NCBI GenBank assembly: GCA_037349315.1
Contig: JBAIAC010000027.1
Span: 6,417,001 to 6,481,000, forward strand
From: Chelydra serpentina
Taxonomy: Eukaryota; Chordata; Testudines; Chelydridae
Direction of reading: 5' to 3'
Length of the DNA: 64,000 bases
Positions within the stretch are counted from its first letter, which is position 1, and each line of letters opens with the position of its first letter. The translations under genes and the position numbers were made by a program. Below are positions 22,382-33,028 of the stretch, in pieces. The notes below the pieces were generated by a model. The model had not been told where the DNA came from and searched no databases. It saw only the letters and a list, made by a program, of their open reading frames with translations.

Positions 22382-22546
22382 GGCAAGATGGGTGAGGTAA
22401 TATCTTTTATTGGATCAACTTCTGTTGTCTCTGCGTGTCTCAAAAGCGTGTCTCTCTCACCAGCTGAAGTTGGTCCAATCAAAGATAGTACCTCACCCAT
22501 CTTGTCTCTCTAATATCCCGGGACTGCCAGGGCTACAAGTACACAG
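22382..22546. mobile_element. Interspersed repeat with gatgggtgaggtaat inverted arms
   Basis: The left arm (caagatgggtgaggtaatatc, then ttattggatcaacttctgtt) is repeated inverted on the right (aagttggtccaatcaaagat, then acctcacccatcttgtctct). It closes with gggactgccagggctacaag, similar to the terminal motif of the repeats at 6826 and 38838. Class uncertain. Confidence 0.65.
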
Positions 22547-22698
22547 CAAACATCAGTTTTAAAGGAGACCGTCCTGGAAAGTAATATGAGAACTTTATCC
22601 ACTGTGGTTTTTAATCCTGTATCTTTAAGAAATAAACCTAAACCAGGACTGTTTCTCTTGTAGGCAGAACACACAACAGAAGGGGAGGGATATCTCAG

Positions 22699-22890
22699 CG
22701 GGGAGGAGGGATAGCTCAGTGGTTTGAGCATTGGCCTGCTAAACCCAGGGTTGTGAGTTCAATCCTTGAGGGGGCCATTTAGGGATCTGGGGCAAAAATC
22801 TCTCAGGGGACAGTGCTTGGTCCTGCTAGTGAAGGCAGGGGACTGGACTCGATGACCTTTCAAGGTCCTTCCAGTTCTAGGAGATAGGCA
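22699..22890 (+). mobile_element. Chelonian tRNA-headed SINE
   Basis: The head is ggatagctcagtggtttgag, then gagttcaatccttgaggggg, and the tail gaaggcaggggactggactc and caaggtccttccagttctag. A partial extra head (aggggagggatatctcag, 22681-22698) precedes it directly. It is the same tail variant as 522-730. Confidence 0.88.
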
Positions 22891-24409
22891 TAGTAGGTAG
22901 TTGCTCGCTCCTTCATTAATAGCCCTTTGGTTTATTTGACGTCAACCAGACTATTCATGTGCGCTAAGTTGCTCGTGTGTTTGCAGGATCAGGCTCATGT
23001 GCAGTAACTTGAAAGGATAAGGCCAGGTCAGCGTGCAGGCCTATCTCCATTGTTATCCTCTGCATAGTAATGGCGGTGTGGTAGGGAGCTGTTGCAGTCC
23101 GAGGATAAAGTCACTGCTGGTAGGCAGTTTAACGGGGTGTTGATTCAGGAAGTGGCAGGATGTCGATAGGGAGCACAGGTGTACATGCCTGAGGAGAATA
23201 TAAATGCTGGGCGGTCTAATAAAGACAAGGGGAACCTTGCAGTCTTTGTTAGTATCTGTCACATGTTCAGAAAACTGGAACAACCCCTCAAGCAGCTGTC
23301 TCCTGAGCGAACATGGCGGAGGCCTGATTTTCAGAGGTGCTGAGCAGCCACCGCGTCTATTGACTTCCGTGTGTCGCCGTCCTGGTCTTGGAAAATGCTG
23401 CTGCCTGCTCTTTTTGTCTTCCCAGGGGGTTTGGAACCTGCCCACTGCTTCCCCCGAATGCTGACCACTGTTAGCGAGGAGCAAACATTGGTCTCATCGG
23501 AGGCAGGGATTTTTGTTTTGGGCTGGATTTCCCCTTATTTACAAGAAAGGATTGCGGAGCCTGTTAGATGAAGCACCCATCCGGAGCACGCAGCTCAGAA
23601 AGCTCAGAAAGAGGGGAGCCCCATTAATTTTGACACTAAATTGGGCCCCAGACACAGTTAGCCAGAGGCTCTTTTACTACCTTTAAACATTTTAATGACC
23701 TTCAAAATTTCCTGGCCTCCTTCAAAGGCTTGTTTTTTATTTAGTGGCAGCAAGGGCTGAGAGACACTGAATACTAACCGCCTCTAAGAAACCACCCTTT
23801 ATTGCCTCTTGACCCTGACCAGATTCCTTTCCTGATAAATATGAAAGAGATCCTGTAACTGTGTTTTGCGAGCAGCTGGAACAAATACTTCACTGCAGTT
23901 TCTCAACCCTTGAATCGAGTGAATTGAATAGATTTTAAAAAACAAATTAAAAAAAAACCCTGGGTATCTTTTTTCAAACCTGCTTTGAAAATCTCCCATC
24001 TCTTCCCCAGTTCTTGTTTTAATTATTATTATTTCTTAATGGGGTTAAAAAAGGACAGCCTCCGATTCAGTACAGTCAAGATATTTTGCCGTCCAAGTGC
24101 GTTATTGTGCCTCAGTGGCTGAAATAGAATAGGCAATTATGGAGAAAGAATTAGATAAATCAGACCATCTGCCTCGTCACACATCTTCCTAATTTATCTT
24201 CTGACCACAGTGATCTGGATCTGTAGCACTGAAGAGGGGGACACGTTTGAGGGTTGGCTATGATTTATATACAGTGCTTTCTCACCAAAAATAATCTCGC
24301 TTTTTGCAGCACAGTTAGAGGTGGATAGAAATGTAGCCGGTAGTAAGAAGGGTGATTAGATTGAGTGGAAAGATGTGACGGTGGTTAGGGGATGTATCCA
24401 GAGGTGAAT

Positions 24410-24560
24410 TAAGAAATACTGGGGCCCCGGGCACAAAGAATATTTGGGACCCCTACATCCCCCCTGCCATGGGGCCCCACCCCCTGATCCTCCCCTTCCC
24501 CAAGGCCCCGCCCCCTGGCCTGGCCCAAAGCCAGGTCATAGTAAGAGCTACCCAGGGGCC
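24410..24560. repeat. C-rich interspersed sequence
   Basis: A CCCC-rich block (ggggccccgggcacaaagaa, then ccaaggccccgccccctgg) in otherwise A+T-rich DNA. It looks like a fragment of a G+C-rich nonautonomous element, but the termini were not identified. Confidence 0.35.
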
Positions 24561-24719
24561 ATTGTGAGGAGCTTTGGACTCTTCACCTGCCCTGGGGGAC
24601 AGGGACACGGGCTGGGGGGCTGCTCTTGGGCCCCCACCCAAGGCAGGTGCAGGTTCCTGGGCTCCCCACAGCTGCCTGGGCTCACCGGACAGCTCTTACC
24701 ACAGCCATGGGCAGTGGTC

Positions 24720-24905
24720 CCCTACCTAGGACTTGGGAGACCTAAGTTCAAGTTTGAGGGTGATCACAGACTTCCACATGTGATCTAGGGTAAGTAATTT
24801 AACCTCTCTGTGCTTCAGCTCCCCGCTTACCAAATTGGGAGCGATACCGTGGTAACGCGGGGCCATGGAAGTACAAAGACGTATAGTAAAACTTTCTTTA
24901 AAAAA
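24720..24905 (+). mobile_element. MIR-like SINE
   Basis: It reads acctaagttcaagtttgagg, taatttaacctctctgtgct, tcagctccccgcttaccaaa, then an A-rich end. Strongly diverged. Confidence 0.55.
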
Positions 24906-25019
24906 AAACAAAACAAAAAAAAAAAGGTGGGGTGGACTCTTCCTGGCATTACTTGCAATTTCAAGAGAATTACATCAGTAACAAAGTATTGAGTCAAGAT
25001 CCAAGAGTCATATCATAAC

Positions 25020-25070
25020 ATTATTTATTTATTTATTTATTCATTTTTTTATTATTTATTTCATTTATAG
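25020..25070 (+). repeat. (TTTA)n simple repeat
   Basis: TTTA units, then T-rich degenerate repeats. It lies directly next to the 78-bp duplicated segment at 25071-25148. Confidence 0.9.
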
Positions 25071-25148
25071 CTATAAAGCAGCTCCAGTATAGAGAAGAAA
25101 ACAGCAGGTGCACATTCCTTACCCTTGGTTTATTTGCATTTCCACAAT
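25071..25148 (+). repeat. 78-bp duplicated segment, copy A
   Basis: It starts ctataaagcagctccagtat, continues agaaaacagcaggtgcacat and ends tttgcatttccacaat. Copy B at 27218-27295 has the same length with 4 mismatches. It does not resemble the repeat families named elsewhere in the window. Confidence 0.9.
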
Positions 25149-25190
25149 GCCTAGGAGTCCAACTCACGGACCAGGACCCTTATGAAGACC
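25149..25190 (-). mobile_element. LINE-tail fragment (antisense)
   Basis: gcctaggagtccaactcacg, then gaccaggaccctta, a short piece of the shared LINE/SINE tail. Confidence 0.5.
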
Positions 25191-26124
25191 TTGTCAGAGC
25201 AACAAAGAAAAAGAGTCCAAATTACTTTAGGGATGAATAGAAAAGGAAAGTGAACTGTTGAAATTTTTTTTTTCTTTTTAAAGCTGAACTTATTGAAAAT
25301 TGAAATGTAACCTATATATCTGTTAGGAACATCAACGACACAAACACCAATGCAAATTAGATCCGAACTTGGCCCATTGTGGCTGGTCGCCTAAAGTAGT
25401 GTGGGTATTTGTGCAGATATTTAATTACAATATGTCAAAACTGCAGCTGTGTGTTTCCGCTCAGAAGTTGGATTGTCTATCTCTGTTCTATGTGTCTGTC
25501 ACTCTGAGTATTACTATACCACTCTATGCTGAATCCTTCAGTTCACCTGGCCGTTAAATCCAAAACACATTCAAATTCAGTAACCATCATCTGTATTTTG
25601 CTAGTGGGGAATATCAGGGCCCTGTGAGAGAAGCCTGCTCCTTTCCAAACATACGTTAATCTTCTTTTTCAGAAGAGAATTCGTTTAGGATTATAGTGGC
25701 ATGTAGTAGTAGCCAATGAAACGGAGATAAATGCATGAGGAATATAATTTCCTCTCCTGTACACCCCTGGCATTAATATTTCTCTGAATGACATTGGGGG
25801 CTGTGTGGGAAAATATCCAGCGCTGTATTTGGATGTTTAAAAAACCCAAAACACTGGGGAGTGTTGAAAAGGAAAAAAAGGCTGACCACATAGCAGGGAC
25901 CTGCTGTTCTTGTACTGTTCTTTCCATGATAGCGTTTGAGTGATTTCCAATCAGTCAGCAGGCTGCTTTACTGACCGGCACGTTTCTTATAGCGTGGCAC
26001 AGATTGCAGCTGAGTTGTTGGAAGTTTATCTGTCTCCTTCCAACTTTGTTGCCACTGAGCGATTCACGCCTGGAATTTACCAGACTCAGTCCTTTGCTGC
26101 TACTAACACTTTGCCCTTCTACCC

Positions 26125-26320
26125 AAGGATCTCAAAGCCCATGAATGGCTCATCTCGCAATGCCCTATTTTACAGGTGGGGAAACTGAAGCAGAGTGTGG
26201 TTAAAGTGAGTTGCCCAGTGTCGATCAGTGAATCTGTGGCAGAACTGGGAATATGGCTCTACTCTCCTTGTTCCCACTCCTGAACCTTAACCCCAAGACT
26301 GTCTTTCCTAGACCCCCTGC
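26125..26320 (-). mobile_element. MIR-like SINE
   Basis: It reads atctcaaagcccatgaatgg, ccctattttacaggtgggga and gtggcagaactgggaatatg, in the antisense order of a MIR body. Confidence 0.75.
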
Positions 26321-26324
26321 GTCA

Positions 26325-26425
26325 AGTTGTTATTTATTATTTGTATATTGGTAGCACCCAGGTGGCCTGTTCATGGACAAAACAAAAAGAAAGTGCCTGT
26401 CCCTTAGAGTTTACAATTGACATAA
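26325..26425 (-). mobile_element. LINE-tail fragment (antisense)
   Basis: tattatttgtatattggtag, then ggacaaaacaaaaagaaagt and gtcccttagagtttacaatt, the antisense of the shared tail. Confidence 0.65.
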
Positions 26426-27181
26426 TTGTGTGAGGTCACCCTTGCCATCTTGAAAAACTCTTGTGCCAGTATTGGGTGGCACTTTATCATTTTGCCCCTG
26501 GGTTCATACCAATCCATGAACCCTGTTTTACAAAGAAACGTCTCCATGTGCCTGCAAGTGGCGTTGGCCCAAGGCTGCAGAAGGTATCAGTATGAAGAGA
26601 AGGGGGCAGAGGTGAAGCAAGACATTCAGGGCATAAGCAAACGATCTAGCAAATCTGAGACTGGGTGGTTTGGAAGCTGGGAGGGTCAGTGATCCTTATT
26701 AGGGGATGCGGGAGAGTTCTAGAAGTGGGGGTGGGAGGGGAGCAGGTGGGAAGTAATATGTTGGGTCAGGAAGTATTCATGAGCTAGATGGGGATGGGGA
26801 TAGTTTGGGTAAGTTGGAGCGGGTTCAGCCCTACAGTTCATCTTTCCTGAATAGATGTTGAAGGGAGGAGGAGCTTAAAAATTAGGGCTGTCTCCAGAAC
26901 CAGGGAGTGCCTTGTGGCTACATGCTCAGAACAGAGGCCAAGCCCTGCTTGGCAGAGTCCATAGCATAAAGTATTTTCCCTGCTCTGTTGTCAGTCCCTC
27001 TGTGTGTGTGTGTATGGGATGGAAGAGGATTCAAAGGGGCTGCTCTTGAGTTGTATTTATTTTTTTTCATATGCAGGCGTAAGCATTGTGGAGCCCATTG
27101 GTACAGCTTGGTTTGGTGATCACTGGGCTGATTAGATGTAGACACTGCTGTTTAGGGTAACTGTGGGGGAGGAGGCGAGGA

Positions 27182-27183
<2 letters not shown>

Positions 27184-27217
<34 letters not shown>
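27184..27217 (+). repeat. (GT)17 microsatellite
   Basis: Uninterrupted GT repeat ending exactly at the start of the 78-bp duplicated segment (copy B). Confidence 0.97.
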
Positions 27218-27218
<1 letters not shown>

Positions 27219-27295
27219 TATAAAGCAGCTCCAGTATAAAGAAGAAAACAGCAGGTGCACATTCCTTACACTTTGTTGATTTGCATTTCCACAAT
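27218..27295 (+). repeat. 78-bp duplicated segment, copy B
   Basis: Matches 25071-25148 at 74 of 78 positions, with no gaps. As with copy A, the left border is a simple repeat, here (GT)n. Confidence 0.9.
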
Positions 27296-27963
27296 CCTGG
27301 CTTTGATTTATAGCTGTTGTCCATACAAAGACTCACACAGCGAGGTTTCAGGGAGGGGAAAGATGAAAGCAGAGGCCAGTATTCGGTGGGAGGCTGGCTG
27401 AACCGCTGTGCTGTTACAGAGGACTGTGGTGTATGATGCTGACGCTGCAGGGGAGGGAAGCACTGACCACAGATACTGCCTTAATATTGTTACTCTGAAA
27501 AATCCTTCAGTTGTGACATCTTTCCCCGCTCTCTGCCAGCCCCCAGGTGTATTTTACTTGAGGGGAGCCCTAGAAAATCAAGATGGAGGTGGCCTGTTAG
27601 ATCATCTACACCATCTCCTGGAAACCGCTGCACGATTATTTCCTGTGAAATATTTTTCTAATGCTTAGTCCTGGTTAGTTTGAAAGATTCACCACTCCCC
27701 TTCGGAGACCGATCCACAGCCTAGGAGATGTAATTGTCAAAAAAGATTTCTATAACATTCAGCCTAATTTTCCCCTTTAATTAATTGAATCCCATTGCCC
27801 CTAGTTGCATCATCATGACTTGTTCATTAATAAGGTAATTTTATGCAAGGGTATGTGTGTTTGGGTGTCTTTTTATTTACTTCAGTGAGCTTTGAATCAA
27901 GCCCTAAATGTATACAGTGTATCCATAGGTGTTTCCCACCTTTCCGGAGCAGACTTTCCTGGA

Positions 27964-28102
27964 CAGTGATTTCCCTACACGCCCCCTGAATTTCCCCAAC
28001 ACGCCCCAGTTTTGTGAACTAGTTACATGCCAATTTAGTGACACCCCCCCCAATAAATTCAAACACCCCCCCCCCCCATTTCAATTCCTGGGGCGGCCAG
28101 TG
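27964..28102 (+). mobile_element. hAT-like MITE with perfect 8-bp duplication
   Basis: It runs from cagtgatttccctacacgcc to ttcctggggcggccagtg, flanked by ttcctgga on both sides (27956-27963, 28103-28110). The interior has agttttgtgaactagttaca and C-runs. Same family as 40443-40584 and 5430-5718. Confidence 0.93.
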
Positions 28103-28215
28103 TTCCTGGATACTCCCACAACGGTTGCAAAAACAGACCAAGTGTAGTTGAATTAAAACAAATGAGCAACATCTAACTGTATAAAAATATAGTCAGTTGT
28201 GGTAGAATAAAATAG

Positions 28216-28217
<2 letters not shown>

Positions 28218-28251
<34 letters not shown>
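28218..28251 (+). repeat. (GT)17 microsatellite
   Basis: Uninterrupted GT repeat. Confidence 0.97.
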
Positions 28252-28255
<4 letters not shown>

Positions 28256-28632
28256 GTATCTGCCTATCTGCTATTGAAATTCAGATCCTCCCCTCAGATA
28301 CTGCACACACACACTGCTTTGTATCTGCAGGTTGCCTTGGAAATGTACTTCCCGATAGGCAGTGATCCATACTGTAATGCATAGCAAGTCAGGCCTGCTG
28401 GGTGGAAGCACGTACATGTATTTTGGACAACAGTCTTTCACTGAACCCTCCCCACTGTGAGTAACTAAGACTGCGGAGTGTCTGGCAAATGGACACGTAT
28501 GACTGCAGCACATTTACTTCCTTCTTAACGGTAACAACAATGTTCTGATAGAAAACAAGGGAGGGGACGGAGGAGTCTGAATTGGTGTTATGGCCACTGC
28601 CTTGTGGAATTAAGGAAAAGGCAGAAATCTTC

Positions 28633-28931
28633 TACATCCACACTACCCGCCTGATTCGGCGGGTAGCGATCGATGTTCTGGGATCGATTTATCGCGTCTC
28701 ATCTAGACGCGATAAATCGATCCCAGAACCGCTCCCCGTCGACACCGGAACTCCAGCTCCGCGCGAGGAGTAAGCGGAGTCGACGGGGGAGCCTGCCTGC
28801 TTCCGTGTGGACTGCGGTAAGTACTTTTAAAAATCGATCTAAGATATTCGACTTCAGCTACGTTATTCACGTAGCTGAAGTTGCGTATCTTAGATCGACC
28901 CCCTCCATCCCCGCCCAGTGTGGACCAGGCC
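28633..28931. mobile_element. Multi-hairpin MITE
   Basis: The outer ends are complementary (tccacactacccgcc against the right end cgcccagtgtgga). Inside are four hairpins: ctacccgcc/ggcgggtag (about 28643-28666); a perfect 25-bp stem (28675-28699 with 28705-28729); ctccgcgcgaggagtaagcggag; and a 28-bp stem with 3 mismatches (28836-28863 with 28869-28896). The right end is followed by TAA. A matching left TTA/TAA is not seen. The TIR resembles the tgtagacc ends of the Harbinger-like MITEs at 35135 and 47310. Confidence 0.85.
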
Positions 28932-29142
28932 TAAGATGTTCAGTTCAGGATATTCACACTTCAAGGTAAACATTGTTTTAATGAGCTGTCTCAATCGACA
29001 TGGCATATTCCCCTCCGTCCACACTCCCAGCCCATCAGAACACTATTAGCAATCGCTTGGTTTAAAGTCCTTAATGGATAAAACTAGTTAGACTGTCCCT
29101 TCTAAAAGGAATGCTTGGTCAGTTTTTCATGGCGTGAAGTCT

Positions 29143-29215
29143 TGGGACTATTTGAAGTCAGTAGCAAAATTCTCACCGATTTCTGTGGGGCAGGATTTCA
29201 CCCAACTGTTAATGG
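29143..29215. repeat. Foldback-derived fragment
   Basis: ttgaagtcagtagcaaaatt, then ggggcaggatttcacccaac, resembling one and a half arms of the gtgaaatcctggcc foldback subfamily. Confidence 0.4.
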
Positions 29216-29492
29216 CAGACCTCCCAAGTCAAAAAGAAATGGTATATTTCAGCCGCAGAATACTACGAGATCTAATGCTGACACAGTTTCAGTCAGAGGC
29301 AGTCTAGACATCTGTGGCCAGGAAGTGTCTCATGCTAGTACATAACTGTGCATTACCTGCAGCATGGCTCGGAGTAGCTGGCGTAGATTCTTAGTCACAG
29401 TGAAGAGTTGCCGAACGCTGGGTCTGTGAAACTGTTCCTCAGCTTCCAGTGTGCTTTGTTACTGAACTACAGAGTGAGCTCCAAGAGTCTGA

Positions 29493-29690
29493 GGGTATGT
29501 CTAAACTGCAGTAGAAAAGAAAAGCACTTACTAAACTTGGTTAGCTAACTCGGGTTAAAATAGCAGTGACGACATGGCAACTCAGCTTCTGACTTGGATT
29601 AGCAGCTCAAATTAAAGCCCATAGGGGAGCCTGGGACTGAACTCAAGGTACTGATCCAAGTTAAAAGCCAAGTTGCCCAGTCTTCACTAA
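29493..29690. mobile_element. Decayed Harbinger-like MITE
   Basis: It starts gggtatgtctaaactgcagt and ends near agtcttcactaac. The interior shows facing motifs (taacttgg/ccaagtt). The terminal symmetry is weak. Confidence 0.5.
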
Positions 29691-29974
29691 CACTGACTTC
29701 CTTACTGCAGAATTCCTCTAGAAGTTTTTTCCTACTTTTTTTTTAATTGACTTAATTGGGCTTTGGATCAGGCCCCTAAAACCCAATTTTGGCTTTTATC
29801 CTTGAACAGCCTTCACAGGCATAGGTCAGCATGAAACTGTGACTTCATGAGCCAGGGCTACCCAGATAAAACCTTCCCCCCTTCCCTCACATTGTGTCCT
29901 TCAAAGTTTGATTAATTTTGTTTTCTTTTCTATTGATTTTTTTTTTTTTACTATAATTTATTCTAACCTATAAC

Positions 29975-30233
29975 AGAGTTCAAAAAAGAATTAGATAAAT
30001 TCGTGGAGGATGGGTCCATCAATGGCTATTAGCCAGGATGAGCCGGGATGGTGTCCCTAGCCTCTATTTGCCAGAAGCTGGGAATGGGCAACAGGGGATG
30101 GATCACTTGATGGTTACCTGTTCTGTTCATTCCCTCTGGGGCACTTGGCATTGGCCACTGTCGGAAGACAGGACACTGGGCTAGGTGGACCTTTGGTCTG
30201 ACCCAGTATGGCAGTTCTTATGTTCTTATGTTC
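29975..30233 (+). mobile_element. CR1 LINE 3' end
   Basis: It reads ttcaaaaaagaattagataa, attcgtggaggatgggtcca, tcaatggctattagccagga and tggtctgacccagtatggca, and ends ttcttatgttcttatgtt. These are the last codons of the CR1 reverse-transcriptase ORF and its 3' UTR. It is 5'-truncated. Confidence 0.92.
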
Positions 30234-30424
30234 CTTTTGTCACTAAAGTCTTCTAGAGCCAAGTATGAGCACCTGAGGATGGCACTAATTATTGTTGTCT
30301 TTTTCTCTGTTATTTGAATATATAGAAATTTTTGAGTCACCCTTTTGGTCTCATTTGTTTGTTTGTTTACTTATGTAAACAAATGTGGGGCCCCCAGAGG
30401 CCATGGAAGTGAATAAGAAGATAA

Positions 30425-30490
30425 GGGTATGTCTACACCTGAAGTTTTAATCATGTTAACTAACTTGACTGCCAATTCTAGTGTAGACCC
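30425..30490. mobile_element. Miniature Harbinger-like MITE
   Basis: gggtatgtctacacctgaag and attctagtgtagaccc are inverted termini only 66 bp apart. TAA precedes it (30422-30424) and AAC follows. Confidence 0.6.
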
Positions 30491-30810
30491 AACATGAACG
30501 TTTGCTCTTAGAACTGTAGGACCCTAGAACAAGACAGTAATCTAGGGTTAAACATGACCAACAAAAAACGTTGTGCCCTAGAACAAAAATTTGTGTCGCT
30601 AGGATTTATCATCACATTAGTTCAAATGGTAATTATTACTGTTCAAAAGTGGCTACAATTTCAAGCACAGCCTCGCCCCAAGTAATAAAAATGCTTTACA
30701 ATTGCTCCTCTGTGCAGATTATGATAAACAAGTCACACAATGTGGGTCATACTTTATGTTTATAAAAATACCCCGGTGCATCTTTCATATGAGGTTCTCA
30801 CGGAGCCTGT

Positions 30811-30881
30811 GGGCCTGGTCCCAAGCCCATTGTCCTCCGTGAAAAGCTTCCTAATAACGTCAGTGGACTTTGGATCAGGCC
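30811..30881. repeat. Short foldback element
   Basis: gggcctggtcccaagcccat pairs with gtggactttggatcaggcc. The centre is eroded. Confidence 0.55.
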
Positions 30882-30999
30882 ATGATTTCTTAGTAAGCCA
30901 GCAGGTTTGATGTGAGTGATGGAAAGCAATTGAAGGATGAATCTAAGTACAAAATCCCCTGAATGAGGAAACCCACTTCATAGTGGTGGTGGACCATCT

Positions 31000-31760
31000 G
31001 CTCAGGCACACTGATTAAAGGTGAAATCCACTTCAGGGCAAAAGGCCTGAACAATGCCTGGCGAAGCCCTCTGCAAAGAGGTGGATTTTGCTGAACGATG
31101 ACGCAGAATCATGCATGTGTGGTAGGTGTAATTAACGATCACTTCAAGACGGCGCTCCTGAATCCGATTGTTCCAGGGGATCATTAACAATGAGCAGATG
31201 CTCCAGCTGAGTGTTCCACCTTCTTCTGATAGCCTGTGCAGCCTCATCAATCATCTTGCCAGGGTGTGCCGGGCAGCAGGAGGAACTCTCGTTTAACTCA
31301 GGCAGCCGTCTACACACAGAACAAGGTATTAAGGGCCAGAGTCGGATCCCAGTGACACTGAAGTCAACCTGGAGTAACTTCCACCGAATTCAATGGAGCT
31401 AGACTGGCACCCGTGGCCCCAAAAGTCAAGGAGGAAAATCCCAGAACACTGAAGATATTTTCAAATACATTTAGAAGGCCTTTTAAAGTATCCATTGGTT
31501 ATAAATCTCGGCTTATCTTCAGGAAGTGGCTGAACTTTTCAGCTTCACTTTGAGCTTCCCTGACACAAACAATGTCCCCTTCGAACCAGGAGCCCCTTCC
31601 TAGCAGTTGCACTAAATTAAGGAGCATGTTGTTCCTTCCAGATCCAAACATGTCCCAAGCCCATCTGATGTTGTCTCGCCTTGCATGATTGTGAATCATT
31701 GACATACAGGCTGGATCGTAAAACTGCCGTGTCAGGAACAACTTGTTAAAGAAACTCGCC
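31000..31760 (-). pseudogene. Possible decayed coding relic, identity unknown
   Basis: On the minus strand two protein-like open stretches (31739-31502 and 31250-31005) are separated by stops and shifts. The first contains RRDNIRWAWDMFGSG and GSWFEGDIVCVREAQSE. The region between them (about 31310-31140) can be read in another frame as RRRWNTQLEHLLIVNDPLEQ. The composition is not typical of chance frames, and no MITE/SINE explains it. I do not recognise a family. A degraded transposon ORF is the simplest guess. Confidence 0.25.
31332..31420. repeat. Foldback-derived element
   Basis: gggccagagtcggatcccag, then cactgaagtcaacctggagt and gaattcaatggagctagact. Diverged arms around a long centre. 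Confidence 0.4.
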
Positions 31761-31834
31761 TTGTGTTATTTCATGCTGCCACTTCTGCTGGGTATTTTTT
31801 AACTGTCACATGTTTTAGGTGCCAGTGTCATATA

Positions 31835-31962
31835 TTGTTTATTATTTGTATTGTGCGAGGAGCCTCCATTGTGGACCAGCACCCATTGTGCTAGGCGCTG
31901 GATAAACACAGAACAAAAAGAGGTGTCCCTGTCCCAAAGAGCTTACAATCCAAGTACCATAC
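31835..31962 (-). mobile_element. LINE-tail fragment (antisense)
   Basis: ttgtattgtgcgaggagcct, ttgtgctaggcgctggataa, acacagaacaaaaagaggtg and cccaaagagcttacaatcca, a well-preserved antisense copy of the shared tail. Confidence 0.8.
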
Positions 31963-32152
31963 GCAGAGCTTGGTGGGTTGGGGGCCAATGCAGAAACCTT
32001 TTCAAGTGCCCTTATAAACATGAAGCCAAATTCATCATTCGCATAAGTGGGTGCATCTCCACTGACCTCAATAGAGTTGTGATTTCGCACACCAGCCAGA
32101 GTTACTGTGCTGTGGCTACCACCCTGAAATCACCTTTGCATTGCATTCAGGG

Positions 32153-32272
32153 TGACCAGACTGCAAATGTGAAAAATTGGGACAGGCAGTGGGGGGTAAT
32201 AGGAGCTTGTATAAGAAAAAGACCCCAAAATCAAGACTGTCCCTATAAAACCAGGACATCTGGTCACCCTAA
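32153..32272 (-). mobile_element. hAT-like MITE with 8-bp duplication
   Basis: cagggtgaccagactgcaaa to catctggtcaccct a. The duplication attgcatt lies directly on either side (left copy ends at 32152, right copy begins at 32273). Sister of 5495-5617, reversed. Confidence 0.85.
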
Positions 32273-32944
32273 TTGCATTGCCTCTGCCATGGCAAATTCA
32301 TCTGAGCTACTTTAGTGGTAGTTCAGCAGATGCTGATAAAACAGCATTTCTAGCACTGCAGGCATCTAATCTCCCTTCTTCACTTGCAGAGTGGCTGCAG
32401 ACAATGACTAGTGGCAGCAACCTGGCTGAGGCAGCTGTTCGCTAGCTGCTTCCCATGGGTGCTGCCTGTCACTGTGCACAGTTAATAGACAGTGAGTAAG
32501 GCCAAGAAAATCCTTGTGTCGTTTTCCCTCCTCCGCAAACATCAGCTCTAATAATTGATCTGCATTATACATTATTTAAAATAGCTTATTTTGCATGCCA
32601 GTAGCAGGTCTTGGCTATGAATATCCTGTTGTAATATTACAATGATGGAGAGTGAAAATTGTGTACTGGGAGCTGAATTCCCTATAGATTCCACCAGCTT
32701 TTGATCACATCGTCCTTTGTCGAAGCCTAGAGGTGAGCCTGACAGTTTCTGGGGCAATGTTATAAATTCGTTCCCGCTAATGAGACAGCACTTCGGATGC
32801 ATTTGGTGTAAACTATATAGAAACTGCAAGACTCCTCCGTTCTCTGTTAGCTCTTGGTGTTGGCGTTCCATGTTGAATGCCGATGTGATGTCTCATTAAT
32901 CTGCATGTGTTTGCCTTTCCACTTGTAATGTTCTATTTCAAAAG

Positions 32945-33028
32945 CCCGGATCCTCAAAGGTATTTAGGTGCCTAACTCCCACTGAAATTTATGGGAGTTA
33001 GGTACCTAAATACTTTTGAGGATCTGGG
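32945..33028. repeat. Near-perfect short foldback (tatttaggtgcctaactccc type)
   Basis: Left arm cccggatcctcaaaggtattt then aggtgcctaactccca pairs with right arm tgggagttaggtacctaaat then acttttgaggatctggg, with only a few mismatches over about 38 bp per arm and a short loop (ctgaaattta). Best-preserved member of the palindrome family. Confidence 0.85.

Noticed and set aside
31851..32315. 154-residue plus-strand open frame
   Set aside because: It is made of an antisense LINE tail followed by a hAT-like MITE (32153-32272).
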